Shown here: positions 37,546 through 46,019 of the stretch, in pieces
How positions within the stretch are numbered: the first letter of the stretch is position 1
How the letters are laid out: every line of letters begins with the position of its first letter
NCBI GenBank assembly: GCA_006218045.1
Contig: VBWB01000008.1
Coordinates: 1-64,000, forward strand
From: Stygiobacter sp.
GTDB taxonomy: Bacteria; Pseudomonadota; Alphaproteobacteria; Rhodospirillales; Magnetospirillaceae
Reading direction: 5' to 3'
Length of the DNA: 64,000 bases
The notes under the pieces: model-generated
Seen by the model: only the letters and a program-made list of their open reading frames with translations
Database searches by the model: none
What the model was told of the DNA's origin: nothing
Position numbers and translations under genes: made by a program

Positions 37546-38531
37546 CGCCATGCCTTTTCATAGGCGCCGGTGGTCTGGCGCCCGCCTTCGGTGATGCTGT
37601 CCAGATCCGTCGCCGGCAGCGGACGGCCGTCCATCACCGCGTCGATCCCGGCGCGGAAGGCCTGGACCACCGCCGCCACATAGGCGCGACCGCGCTGGCG
37701 GCCCTCGATCTTGAAGGCGGTGACCCCGGCCTTGATCAGATCGGGCAGCATGGTGAGCGTGTTGAGCGAGGTCGGCTCCTCGAACAGATAGCTGGTCTTG
37801 CCGTTGGCGTTGAAGCGGCCCTTGCACAGCGTGGGATAGCCCGCCGGTTCGTTGAGGCCGAACTGGTTGATGGTGAAGCCGGCCAGTTGCGAGGTCACGC
37901 CGCGCCCGCTTTCCACATAGCGCACATGGCTGGCGGGCGAGCAGACGCCGTTCATGTTGGGCGACTGGCCGGTGGCATAGGACGACAGGGCGCAGCGGCC
38001 CTCGGCCATGACGCACAATCCGCCGAAGACGAAGACCTCGGTTTCCACCGGGGCCACGGCACCGTTGATGGCGGCGATTTCCGGCACCGTCAGCACCCGC
38101 GGCAGCACCACCCGGCGGACGCCGAAATTACCGGCGTAAAAACCGATGGATTGCGGGTTGGACGCCGCCGCCTGCACCGACAGATGCAGGCGCAGCTCAG
38201 GATGGGTGCGGGCGGCATAGTCGATCAGGCCGATATCGGCCAGGATCACCGCGTCGGCGCCGAGCCGGGCCGAATCGTCCACCGCCCGGTGCCACAAGTC
38301 CGGGTAACCGGCACGGGGAAAGGTGTTGATGGCCACCAGCACCTTGGCGCCCCTGGCATGGGCATAGGCGATGCCTTCTTCCAGCTCCTTGCGGCTGAAA
38401 TTGAGGCCGGGGAAGTTCCGCGCGTTGGTTTCGTCACGAAAGCCCACATAGACGCAATCGGCCCCGGCATCGACGGCGCTTTTCAAGGCGGCGGGGGTGC
38501 CGGCGGGGCAAACCAGTTCGGGGCGGATCAT
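37542..38531 (-). CDS. ubiU: O2-independent ubiquinone biosynthesis protein UbiU
   Basis: 329 aa U32-peptidase-like partner of UbiV. ELVCPAGTPAALKSAVDAGAD starts the barrel; the cluster-binding cysteines are in GGLCVMAEGRCALSSY, GVCSPASH and LCKGRF. FKIEGRQRGRAYV is the U32 signature. Starts on the ubiT stop (ATGA), ends on ubiV. Confidence 0.94.
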   Translation of the reverse strand: MIRPELVCPAGTPAALKSAVDAGADCVYVGFRDETNARNFPGLNFSRKELEEGIAYAHARGAKVLVAINTFPRAGYPDLWHRAVDDSARLGADAVILADIGLIDYAARTHPELRLHLSVQAAASNPQSIGFYAGNFGVRRVVLPRVLTVPEIAAINGAVAPVETEVFVFGGLCVMAEGRCALSSYATGQSPNMNGVCSPASHVRYVESGRGVTSQLAGFTINQFGLNEPAGYPTLCKGRFNANGKTSYLFEEPTSLNTLTMLPDLIKAGVTAFKIEGRQRGRAYVAAVVQAFRAGIDAVMDGRPLPATDLDSITEGGRQTTGAYEKAWR

Positions 38532-39208
38532 CGGCTGGTCCCCCGACGGGCGGCCTTGCGCAGCGCCTTGACCTCGTCTTCCAACTCGGCCAGACGGGCG
38601 TCGCGGGCGGCGGCGTTGTGCATGGCCGGGGCGATCAGCGCCTGACGGACGGTCTCGACGCTGCCGCGCAACGACGACAGCAGGTCCAGCACGCCGGTGG
38701 CGGCGCGCTGGGCCGGATTGGCCAACGGCCCCAGGGTCGAGGCCAGATCGGCCACCAGATCGATGCCGGCGCCATCGATGGCGTTTCTGAGCGCCACCAC
38801 CACTTCGGTGTCACCTTCCACCACCAATTGGCGGGAGAAGAACAGGGCGTCGCCGTCCACCTTGCCCTCGGCCAGGGCGATCAGGGTTTCCAGCGGACCG
38901 CGAATGGTGGCGTGCACCTCGCAGGCATCGACGTAACGGCGCACGGTCAGGCGCGGCTGTTCGGGATCGGGTTCCAGCAGCAGGGCGAAGGGCAGGTCGA
39001 CCGGGTCGATGCACACTATCCGGTCGCCATAGGCCTCTAGGCGTTCCAGGATATCGGGGTGACGGCTCCGCACCAGCCGCAGCATGGCGTCGAACACGGG
39101 TTGCAAAAGCACCGGGCGGACCGGGCGTAGGGCCAGCCCCAGCAGCAGAACCGGAGAAAACGGCGGCGTCATGGGTTTCGTCCCCGGCCGGAATTGCCCT
39201 TCCATCAT
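38528..39208 (-). CDS. ubiT: SCP2-domain ubiquinone biosynthesis accessory factor UbiT
   Basis: 226 aa from the ATG at 39208; ATGs at 39205 and 39172 are alternatives. An SCP2 sterol-carrier domain (about 45-150) carries hydrophobic quinone precursors for UbiU-UbiV. Tail from about 165 is helical. It is the first gene of ubiT-ubiU-ubiV. A near-consensus FNR site lies 59 bp upstream, which fits a pathway needed without oxygen. The ORF track runs far upstream through shadow sequence. Confidence 0.85.
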   Translation of the reverse strand: MMEGQFRPGTKPMTPPFSPVLLLGLALRPVRPVLLQPVFDAMLRLVRSRHPDILERLEAYGDRIVCIDPVDLPFALLLEPDPEQPRLTVRRYVDACEVHATIRGPLETLIALAEGKVDGDALFFSRQLVVEGDTEVVVALRNAIDGAGIDLVADLASTLGPLANPAQRAATGVLDLLSSLRGSVETVRQALIAPAMHNAAARDARLAELEDEVKALRKAARRGTSR

Positions 39209-39237
39209 ATGATACCATCCTTTGAAGGAGGGGTCGG

Positions 39238-39280
39238 ATATTCGCCAGAGGTCATAGACCCGCGCGTTGATCACCGTCAA
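39238..39280 (-). promoter_or_regulatory. FNR/Anr-type box and -10 element for ubiTUV
   Basis: On the minus strand TTGACGGTGATCAA (39280-39267) matches TTGAT-N4-ATCAA at 9 of 10 positions. A GAATAT at 39243-39238 is 23 bp downstream, the spacing of a class II FNR-activated promoter (box centred near -41.5). ubiT starts 59 bp from the box. Confidence 0.7.
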
Positions 39281-39385
39281 GCGGCCTGCGGACGGACCAG
39301 ACGCCGCTTGGAACGAAACTTGTTTATCGCTAGAAAGAGGCATCTTACTCATAGGTCGCCAACCGGGCGCGAGGATACACGAACC

Positions 39386-40363
39386 ATGATCGTCGACATC
39401 GACCTCAGCACCATCACCGTGCTGATCATCGATGACAGCCGTTATGCCAGATCGTTCATCAAATCGGCGCTGCAATCCTTCGGCGCCCGACAGGTGGTCG
39501 AGGCCGGCGACGGCCCCGAAGGGGTGGAAGTCCTGCGCGACCGCAAGATCGATCTGGTGCTGGTGGATTACGACATGCAGCCCCTGGACGGCATCGCCTT
39601 CACCAGGCTGATCCGCGCCGGCGAAGTGCCGCCGTGCACCGATCTTCCCATCATCATGGTCTCGGGTGCCGCCGACATGGACACGGTGGTCCTGGCCCGC
39701 AATGCCGGCATCACCGAGTTCCTGGCCAAGCCGGTTTCGGCGGAATCCCTGTTCCGCCGCGTGCGCAGCGTGTTGTTGAACCCGCGCCCCTTCGTCCGGG
39801 CCGACGCATTCGTCGGCCCCTGCCGGCGCACCATGGACCGCCCGCCGCCCGAGGGCGTCAACCGCCGCCGCGCCGCCCCCTTGCTCAAGCCCCGGCCCTT
39901 GATCGAAATCCCGCCGGGCATCGCCCAACCCATGGTGCGTCTGGCCATGGACCAGAGCACCCAGGCGGCCCGAACCGGCGGCGAGCGGTCGTCACGGCGC
40001 CGTTTCAAGGCGGGGGAGACGATCTTCGCCGAGGGCGATGCGGGCGACGAGGCCTATGTCATCGAAAGCGGCCGGGTTTCCATCTTTAAAGTCGTCGGCG
40101 ACCAGAAAGTGGTGTTGGGTGAGTTGATCGACAACGGCGTCTTCGGTGAAATGGCCCTGATCGATGACGAACCGCGCATGGCCTCGGCCGAGGCCTTGGC
40201 CGATACCGTCTGCCTGGTGCTGCCCAAGGCGGCGCTGAAATCCCAGCTCAACCGCACCCCCGATCTGGTCATCCTGGTGCTGGAAACCCTGCTGCACGAC
40301 ATCCGCAAGATGGGGCGCGAACTGGCCGAGGCCCGCGCCCGCGTCCGTGCCCGCCGGGGTTAG
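39386..40363 (+). CDS. Receiver domain fused to a cyclic-nucleotide-binding domain
   Basis: 325 aa from the ATG at 39386 (GAGGAT upstream). An N-terminal CheY-like receiver (about 8-128; VLIIDDSRYAR, phospho-acceptor Asp in LVLVDYDMQP, Lys in FLAKPVS) is joined by a Pro/Arg-rich linker (130-200) to a cNMP/CAP-type beta barrel (about 205-315; GETIFAEGDAGDEAYVI, GEMALIDDEPRMASA). No DNA-binding or enzymatic output follows, so it may act by protein contact. It diverges from ubiT. Confidence 0.9.
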   Translation: MIVDIDLSTITVLIIDDSRYARSFIKSALQSFGARQVVEAGDGPEGVEVLRDRKIDLVLVDYDMQPLDGIAFTRLIRAGEVPPCTDLPIIMVSGAADMDTVVLARNAGITEFLAKPVSAESLFRRVRSVLLNPRPFVRADAFVGPCRRTMDRPPPEGVNRRRAAPLLKPRPLIEIPPGIAQPMVRLAMDQSTQAARTGGERSSRRRFKAGETIFAEGDAGDEAYVIESGRVSIFKVVGDQKVVLGELIDNGVFGEMALIDDEPRMASAEALADTVCLVLPKAALKSQLNRTPDLVILVLETLLHDIRKMGRELAEARARVRARRG

Positions 40364-40440
40364 AGCATTTTCACGCAAAGCGTGGATATGCGATAAGCCT
40401 GAGCGGCGCCTGAGCGGCCCGTCACGGGCCATTTGTAAGA

Positions 40441-40481
40441 GTTAGAAGACCAGTTTCCGCTTTAGCTGAAACTGGTCTAAC
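40441..40481. terminator. Palindrome between convergent genes
   Basis: GACCAGTTTC and GAAACTGGTC form a perfect 10-bp stem, extended by GTTA/TAAC, with loop CGCTTTAGCT. It lies between the receiver-cNMP gene and dsbD, so it can serve both. A smaller GGCCCG-tca-CGGGCC hairpin is at 40416-40430. The stem shares CAGTTTCCG with the cowN hairpin. Confidence 0.6.
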
Positions 40482-42420
40482 TCCCCCCCGCCCGCTTGAT
40501 CGCCGCCAGCACCTCCTCCGCGCTCAACAATTCGGGCAAAGCGATGCCGCCGGGGGCCTTGGGGCCGTAGACGGCGTTGAACGGAATGCCATAGCGCCCG
40601 AACGACGCCAGATAGCCGGCGATGCCGTCATCGGGATTGGTCCAGTCGGCGCGCAACGGCAACACCGATCCATCGCCCAGCCGCGCCGCCACCGGGTCGC
40701 GGTCGAGCACGGCGGCCTTGTTGACCTTGCAGGTGATGCACCAATCGGCGGTGACGTCGACCAACACCACCTTGCCCGCAATCACCGCCTGATCGACCAA
40801 GGCTCGATCGAACTTGCCCCAGGCCACGGCGCTGGCCGCCTTGGACGTATCGGCCACCCACAAGCCGGTCTGGGTGGCCAGGATCGCGCCCAGCCACAGG
40901 GCGGTGCCGGCCAGGGCCACGCCCATGGCCTGACGCACCCGCACCATCCACCGTCCCGGTTTGGGCAAGGCCCGCGCCGCCTGCGGATAGAGCGCCACCA
41001 GCATATAAGGCAGGGCCATGCCCAGGCCGAGGGCGGCGAAGATGGCCACGATCTCCACCGGGCCGCGGGCCAGGGCGAAGCCGATGGCGGTGCCCAGGAA
41101 CGGGGCCGAACACGGCGTCGCCAGCAAGGTGGCGAAGGCGCCCGAGAGGAAATGGCCCAAAAGCGTGTGATGGGCGCCGCCGGCCCCCACATTCATCAAT
41201 ACCGACGGCAGCCGGATCTCGAACAATCCCCACAGATTGAGGGCGAAGCCCAGCAGCAGGGCGATCATCACCGCCAGGAACCACGGCTGCTGGAACTGGA
41301 TGCCCCAGCCCACCGCGGCGCCCGCCGCCTTGACGGCGATGGCGACGGCGGCCAGAACCAGGAACGAGACGACGATGCCCAGGGCCGAGGCGACGAAGGC
41401 GGCGCGGATATGGCCGAGATGACCGCCGCCATGGCTGAGCGCCCCCAGCACCTTGATGGACAGCACCGGCAGCACGCAGGGCATCAGATTGAGGATCAGC
41501 CCGCCGAGGACGGCGATGGCCAGCATGGACCACAGGGCCGGCGCCTCGGGCGCGGTGCTTGCCGCCCCGGCCTGGGCGGGGACCGGGGTGAGGGTGGTTT
41601 CCAGCGACCGGGCGCCGTCCACCAGGGTGATGGTCAGCGGCCCGTCGGTCAGGGCGCCGGTCAGGGTGCCGGGGACCACCCGTGCTTCCAAAGTGGCGTG
41701 GCGGCCATCGGCGGAGAGTTGCACGGAGGGCGCCTCGAAGCCGGCGCGGTCGGGCGGTTCGATGAACATGTCGGGATGGTCGAAAGCATCGTCGGCGCGG
41801 ACCGTCAGCCGCAGCACCGAGGCATCGCCCGCCCCCGTCGCCTCGACGGCGGTCACCGTCAGACCGTGGCGGTCACCCGTCCCCGGCACCTGGGCGGCAT
41901 AACGGCTGATCAGATGGGCGAAGGCGGATGGCTGCGCTGTCCCGGCGGGCAGATCCAAGGCCAGCGCCGCCTGCATGGGCACGCAAATCTGGGCGCAGGC
42001 CAGATAGTCCAGGTTAAGCCGCAACGCCACCGGTTGACCCGGTCGGGCCACCGGCAGGTCCACGGGCAGCACCACTTCGCCCGTATAACCGTGGTTCTGC
42101 AAACCGGCCAGGACGAAACGCTTGGGTGCCGGCCATAAAATGGCCGCCTCGCCCACATTGGCCGATCCGGCCCAGTCGAGCTTGGGCGGATAGCCGGCAT
42201 CGCCGGGGGTGCGCCAATAAATCTTCCAGCCCGGCGCCAGTTGGAAATGCAGGCCTAGGCGCACGGAAGCCGCCGTGCCGACGGCATCGGCGGCGGCCAG
42301 CAGGCGGACCTTGCCGGCTTCGTTGCCCACCCAATCCGACGCCGCACTCTCCGCCGCCCGCCCCTCGTGGCCAAGCAAAGCCATCAATCCCAACACCGCC
42401 ACCCACAACCGACGCATCAT
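40477..42420 (-). CDS. Protein-disulfide reductase, DsbD/ScsB family
   Basis: 647 aa from the double ATG at 42420 (AAAGGA upstream). A signal peptide is followed by a periplasmic thiol domain of the ScsB type (about 25-290, with LACAQICVPMQ), eight membrane helices of the DsbD core (LMPCVLPVLSIK and ATPCSAPFLGTA hold the two transport cysteines), and a C-terminal thioredoxin domain with WCITCK. It moves electrons from cytosolic thioredoxin to periplasmic disulfides, supporting cytochrome c or copper-stress proteins. No scs partners are adjacent. Confidence 0.93.
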   Translation of the reverse strand: MMRRLWVAVLGLMALLGHEGRAAESAASDWVGNEAGKVRLLAAADAVGTAASVRLGLHFQLAPGWKIYWRTPGDAGYPPKLDWAGSANVGEAAILWPAPKRFVLAGLQNHGYTGEVVLPVDLPVARPGQPVALRLNLDYLACAQICVPMQAALALDLPAGTAQPSAFAHLISRYAAQVPGTGDRHGLTVTAVEATGAGDASVLRLTVRADDAFDHPDMFIEPPDRAGFEAPSVQLSADGRHATLEARVVPGTLTGALTDGPLTITLVDGARSLETTLTPVPAQAGAASTAPEAPALWSMLAIAVLGGLILNLMPCVLPVLSIKVLGALSHGGGHLGHIRAAFVASALGIVVSFLVLAAVAIAVKAAGAAVGWGIQFQQPWFLAVMIALLLGFALNLWGLFEIRLPSVLMNVGAGGAHHTLLGHFLSGAFATLLATPCSAPFLGTAIGFALARGPVEIVAIFAALGLGMALPYMLVALYPQAARALPKPGRWMVRVRQAMGVALAGTALWLGAILATQTGLWVADTSKAASAVAWGKFDRALVDQAVIAGKVVLVDVTADWCITCKVNKAAVLDRDPVAARLGDGSVLPLRADWTNPDDGIAGYLASFGRYGIPFNAVYGPKAPGGIALPELLSAEEVLAAIKRAGGS

Positions 42421-42547
42421 CCGTTCCTTTGGTAAAACCGCATGGGCAGCACAGCAAACCCCTCCCCCCTCTGTCAACTTAACTGCCGGTCATGCGGAGC
42501 GGTTTTGTGGGGTTGCACCCAAACGCGTTCCGGCCTATCTGTGGATC

Positions 42548-43120
42548 ATGAGCATGCAAAAGACCCTTGGCTATCTGGCCGGACAATTTCTGATCGCCAT
42601 GCCGCAGCAGCAGGATCCCCGCTTCGCGCGCACGGTGGTCTATCTGTGCGCCCATTCGGCCGAAGGCGCCATGGGCCTAGTGATCAACCGTCTGTTCGAC
42701 GGCCTGACCTTCGCCGAGTTGCTGGAACAATTGGGCATCGAAACCGGCCCCGATTGCGCGTCCATCCGCGTCCATCTGGGCGGGCCGGTGGAGGGCGGGC
42801 GTGGTTTCGTCCTGCATTCCGACGATTACCGGCACGATTCGACCATGCTGGTGCAAGACGGCATCGCGCTGACCGCCACCGTCGATGTGCTGCGCGCCAT
42901 CGCCCAGGGCGCCGGCCCCGACCAAAGCATCCTGGCCCTGGGCTATGCCGGCTGGAGCGCCGGCCAACTGGATGCCGAGATCAAGGAAAATGCTTGGCTC
43001 AACGTCCCCGCCGATCCGCAATTGCTGTTCGGTACCGATCTGGACGGCAAGTGGGAAGCGGCCATCCACAAACTGGGCATCGATCCCCGCCTGTTGTCGG
43101 TGGAAGCCGGGCACGCCTGA
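42548..43120 (+). CDS. YqgE/AlgH family protein
   Basis: 190 aa from the ATG at 42548; the ORF track adds 91 shadow codons. LAGQFLIAMPQQQDPRFARTVVYLCAH, then GAMGLVINR and GGPVEGGRGFVLH are the UPF0301 signatures. Function is not settled; AlgH was first linked to alginate expression in Pseudomonas. Cytoplasmic, single domain, normal length. Confidence 0.93.
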   Translation: MSMQKTLGYLAGQFLIAMPQQQDPRFARTVVYLCAHSAEGAMGLVINRLFDGLTFAELLEQLGIETGPDCASIRVHLGGPVEGGRGFVLHSDDYRHDSTMLVQDGIALTATVDVLRAIAQGAGPDQSILALGYAGWSAGQLDAEIKENAWLNVPADPQLLFGTDLDGKWEAAIHKLGIDPRLLSVEAGHA

Positions 43121-43134
43121 CGCACCCGGCCCCG

Positions 43135-43182
43135 CCCTTTACCGCCCCCGCGCCCTTTACCGCCCCCGCGCCCTTTACCGCA
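43135..43182. repeat. 18-bp tandem repeat
   Basis: CCCTTTACCGCCCCCGCG is present twice in perfect tandem (43135-43170), then a third partial copy (CCCTTTACCGC). It lies between the yqgE stop and the end of the lipoprotein gene, overlapping the latter's last codons slightly. Confidence 0.7.
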
Positions 43183-43765
43183 ACGCGTCGCGGATGCGGG
43201 CATCCAGCAGCCGATCCATGAACTGACGGAACGCGGCCTTCGCCCCCTCCAGCTTGGTGGACGGCAAATTCATCGATTCGTTGTCGTTGACCTGCTTGTC
43301 GGTCACCGCGTTCCTGGCCAGGACCGCGCCGGATTGGTCGCGCACCTCCGCCTCGGCGTTGAAATGGGCCGAGGTGGTGAACATGGAATCGCTTTTCCAA
43401 TCCTTGACCGTCACCAGCAAGGTCCGGTCCGTGGCCATGCGGGCCGTGGCCGGCACCGCCTCGACGCCGCCTTGCTTCAGACTGTCGATGATGGACGTGG
43501 TCAAATCGGCGGAAAGCGGCGCGCCGGAAACCGTGTGCACGCCGAACGGATTGCCGAAGCCGCCGCGCACCATGCCCACCCATTGCGGCGTATTGTCGCC
43601 GGCCAGCACATAGGGGCGCTGATCCACCGCCTCGACCGCCACGCTCTTGCCTCCCGACACCCCCAAGGGCGGCACCACGTCACGATAATCCACCGTGTTG
43701 CCGACGGCGCAGGCGGCCAGCGCCAGGGTTAAACCGAAAGCGACGCACAAGGATTTGACCGACAT
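43175..43765 (-). CDS. Putative lipoprotein of unknown function
   Basis: 196 aa from the ATG at 43765; the track uses a GTG one codon earlier. The signal ends in the lipobox LALAAC, so the Cys near 19 should be lipidated. The mature part (NTVDYRDVVPPLG.., a middle Gly-rich WVGMVRGGFGNPFGV and a VTVKDWKSD.. strand) resembles small periplasmic lipoproteins of the YajG type but I cannot name it. A nested inverted repeat lies just upstream. Confidence 0.8.
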   Translation of the reverse strand: MSVKSLCVAFGLTLALAACAVGNTVDYRDVVPPLGVSGGKSVAVEAVDQRPYVLAGDNTPQWVGMVRGGFGNPFGVHTVSGAPLSADLTTSIIDSLKQGGVEAVPATARMATDRTLLVTVKDWKSDSMFTTSAHFNAEAEVRDQSGAVLARNAVTDKQVNDNESMNLPSTKLEGAKAAFRQFMDRLLDARIRDALR

Positions 43766-43768
43766 CAC

Positions 43769-43821
43769 ACGACACTCGCAATAATTTCATGTGCAAAAAT
43801 ATATCGCACATTGCGTGTCGT
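43769..43821. promoter_or_regulatory. Nested inverted repeat upstream of the lipoprotein gene
   Basis: ACGACAC (43769-43775) pairs with GTGTCGT (43815-43821), and inside it ATGTGC (43789-43794) pairs with GCACAT (43806-43811) around an AT-rich centre. It occupies the whole gap between the radical SAM stop and the lipoprotein start, so it could be an operator or an RNA hairpin. Confidence 0.4.
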
Positions 43822-44888
43822 CATAACAGCGCCAACTGATCCCCGGCCTTGGGCGGCGGTCGGAATTGCGTGCTATCCAGCCGCCACCCCCGTTCATGCC
43901 CCAGGCCCAGCTTGCGGCAGGCCAGGTTGAAGCGCTGCGACAGCATGGCGCCATGGGGGCCGCTGGCGGTCATGCGCTGGCCGAAGCGGGCGTTGTTCAG
44001 TCGGCCATCACGGTTCTGGCGCAGCAGCGACAGCACGTGGCCAGCGCGGTCGGGATAATGCTGGGCCAGCCATTGGCCGAACAGATCACCGACCTCGTGC
44101 GGCAGGCGCAGCAGAATGTGCATGGCTGAACCGGCCCCGGCCCCGGCCGCCGCTTCCAGGATGGCCTCGATTTCGTGGTCGTTCAGCCCCGGGATCACCG
44201 GGGCGACCATGGCGGTCACCGGTACCCCGGCCCCGGTCAGCTTGCGCATGGCCGCCAGCCGGGCGGCGGGGACGGCGGCGCGCGGCTCCAGCAAGCGGCA
44301 CAGATCGCGGTCCAAACTGGTCAGCGACAGCCCCACATGCAGCAACCCCTTGGCCGCCATGGGCGCCAGAATGTCGAGATCGCGCACGATCAGATGGCCC
44401 TTGGTGACGATGGTCAGCGGGTGGTTGAAATCGCGCAACACCTCCAGGCATTGCCGCATCACCCGCCATTTATTCTCGATCGGTTGGTAGGGGTCGGTGT
44501 TGGTGCCGAAGGCGATGGGGGCGGGCACATAGGATTTCTTGCGCAATTCCCGCTCCAGCAACTTGGCGGCGTCGGGCTTGGCGAACAGCCGGGTCTCGAA
44601 ATCCAGCCCCGGCGACAAGCCCAGATAGGAATGTCCCGGACGGGCGAAACAATAGACGCAGCCATGCTCGCAGCCGCGATAGGGATTGATGGAGCGGTCG
44701 AAGGGAATATCGGGCGACTGGTTGCGGGTGAGGATGGAGCGGCTGGCATCCACCTGCACCGTCGTGGCCAGGGGCGGCAGCGGTTCGTCGGCCAAATCCC
44801 AGCCATCGTCGACGGCCTGACGCCGATGGGTCTCGAAGCGGCCATCGGGATTGCCCGAAACGCCGCGATGGGGGATGCTGTGCGACAT
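43821..44888 (-). CDS. Radical SAM protein (SplB-like, PA0069 family)
   Basis: 355 aa. The radical SAM cluster motif is CEHGCVYC (CxxxCxxC) in NPYRGCEHGCVYCFARPGH; the barrel follows with FGTNTDPYQPIE and LTIVTKGHLIVRDLDIL. The closest named relatives are spore photoproduct lyase-like proteins of non-sporulating bacteria, whose substrate is unknown. Cytoplasmic. Start ATG at 44888; the promoter region is shared with the divergent TrpD2-like gene. Confidence 0.88.
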   Translation of the reverse strand: MSHSIPHRGVSGNPDGRFETHRRQAVDDGWDLADEPLPPLATTVQVDASRSILTRNQSPDIPFDRSINPYRGCEHGCVYCFARPGHSYLGLSPGLDFETRLFAKPDAAKLLERELRKKSYVPAPIAFGTNTDPYQPIENKWRVMRQCLEVLRDFNHPLTIVTKGHLIVRDLDILAPMAAKGLLHVGLSLTSLDRDLCRLLEPRAAVPAARLAAMRKLTGAGVPVTAMVAPVIPGLNDHEIEAILEAAAGAGAGSAMHILLRLPHEVGDLFGQWLAQHYPDRAGHVLSLLRQNRDGRLNNARFGQRMTASGPHGAMLSQRFNLACRKLGLGHERGWRLDSTQFRPPPKAGDQLALL

Positions 44889-44999
44889 GGGGACAGCATA
44901 ATCTATGTTCGCTTTTTGTTCCAGATAGATTCGACTTGTTTTCCTACGACTATATTAGCGTATCATGCTGATAAGAATTCCAGCCAGGAGGCCCGTCCC

Positions 45000-46019
45000 G
45001 TGAGCCATTCAGCCCCGTCGCCGCAAGAACATCCCTTTGCCCAATACGTGCGCATCCTGGGCAAGGGGCCGAATCTGTCGCGGCCGCTCAGTCTGGACGA
45101 GGCCCGCGCCGCCATGGGCATGATCATGCAAGGCCAGGTGGAGCAGGCGCAATTGGGCGCCTTTCTCTGCCTGCTCCGGGTCAAGACCGAATTGCCGGAA
45201 GAAGCCGCCGGCCTGGCGCTCGGCATCAAGGATCACCTGAACCTGCCCGCCGACCTGCCCGCCGTTGACGTGGATTGGGCCTCTTATGCCGGCAAGTCGC
45301 GGCAATTGCCTTATTACATCCTGGCGGCGCTGTGTCTGGCCCAGCATGGTATCAGCGTCTTCATGCACGGGGCCGAGGGCCATACCGCCGGGCGGGTCTA
45401 TACGTCGGAAGTACTGGCGGCCCTGGGGGTGCCGGTGGCGGAAAGCTTCGCCCAGGCGGCGGAACACCTGAACGGCCACAAATTCGCCTATATGACGCTG
45501 GAGCATCTGTCGCCGCCCCTGCATCAGGTCATGGGGTTGCGCCAGTTGCTGGGGCTGCGTTCGCCCATCCACACGGTGGCGCGCATGGTCAACCCGCTGA
45601 ATGCCGCCTTCTCCATCAACGGCGTCACCCATCCGCCCTATATGCCGGTGCACCAGCAAGGCTCGCGCCTGATGGGCGAGCGGGCCATGGCGGTGTTCAA
45701 GGGTGATGGCGGCGAGGTCGAGCGCCGCCCGGAAAAGCCCTGCGAAGTGATGTTCCTGCAAGACGGGGAAGCCGGGACGGAAGGCTGGCCGGCCCTGGTC
45801 TCGGGCGTGCGGGAAAAAGAGGAAAGCTTGGATCTGGCCCGCCTGAGCGCGTTGTGGAGCGGCGAGGTGGCCGACGAGATGGCCGCCGCCGCCATTGCCG
45901 GCACCATGGCCATCGTGCTGCGCTATTCCGGTCGGGCCAAATCGGTGGCCGAGGCCGAGGGCGCCGCCCAGGTCCTGTGGCGCGACCGCATCAAGACGGC
46001 GTTGCCGGGCCGCGCATGA
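45000..46019 (+). CDS. Anthranilate phosphoribosyltransferase-like protein (TrpD2/YbiB family)
   Basis: 339 aa from a GTG at 45000 after CCAGGAGG; the track's 275 extra codons are shadow of the radical SAM gene. N-terminal helical domain (GPNLSRPLSLDEARAAMGMIMQGQVEQAQLGAFL) and GAEGHTAGRVYTSEVL are typical of the family, which is often annotated as a glycosyl transferase. YbiB-type proteins bind nucleic acids rather than making tryptophan, and no trp gene is near. It overlaps cobB (ATGA), so the pair is co-expressed. Confidence 0.85.
   Translation: MSHSAPSPQEHPFAQYVRILGKGPNLSRPLSLDEARAAMGMIMQGQVEQAQLGAFLCLLRVKTELPEEAAGLALGIKDHLNLPADLPAVDVDWASYAGKSRQLPYYILAALCLAQHGISVFMHGAEGHTAGRVYTSEVLAALGVPVAESFAQAAEHLNGHKFAYMTLEHLSPPLHQVMGLRQLLGLRSPIHTVARMVNPLNAAFSINGVTHPPYMPVHQQGSRLMGERAMAVFKGDGGEVERRPEKPCEVMFLQDGEAGTEGWPALVSGVREKEESLDLARLSALWSGEVADEMAAAAIAGTMAIVLRYSGRAKSVAEAEGAAQVLWRDRIKTALPGRA

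Noticed and set aside
44175-44999. In-frame upstream extension of the TrpD2-like ORF
   Set aside because: These 275 codons are antisense to the radical SAM gene; a GTG with a good AGGAGG fits at 45000.
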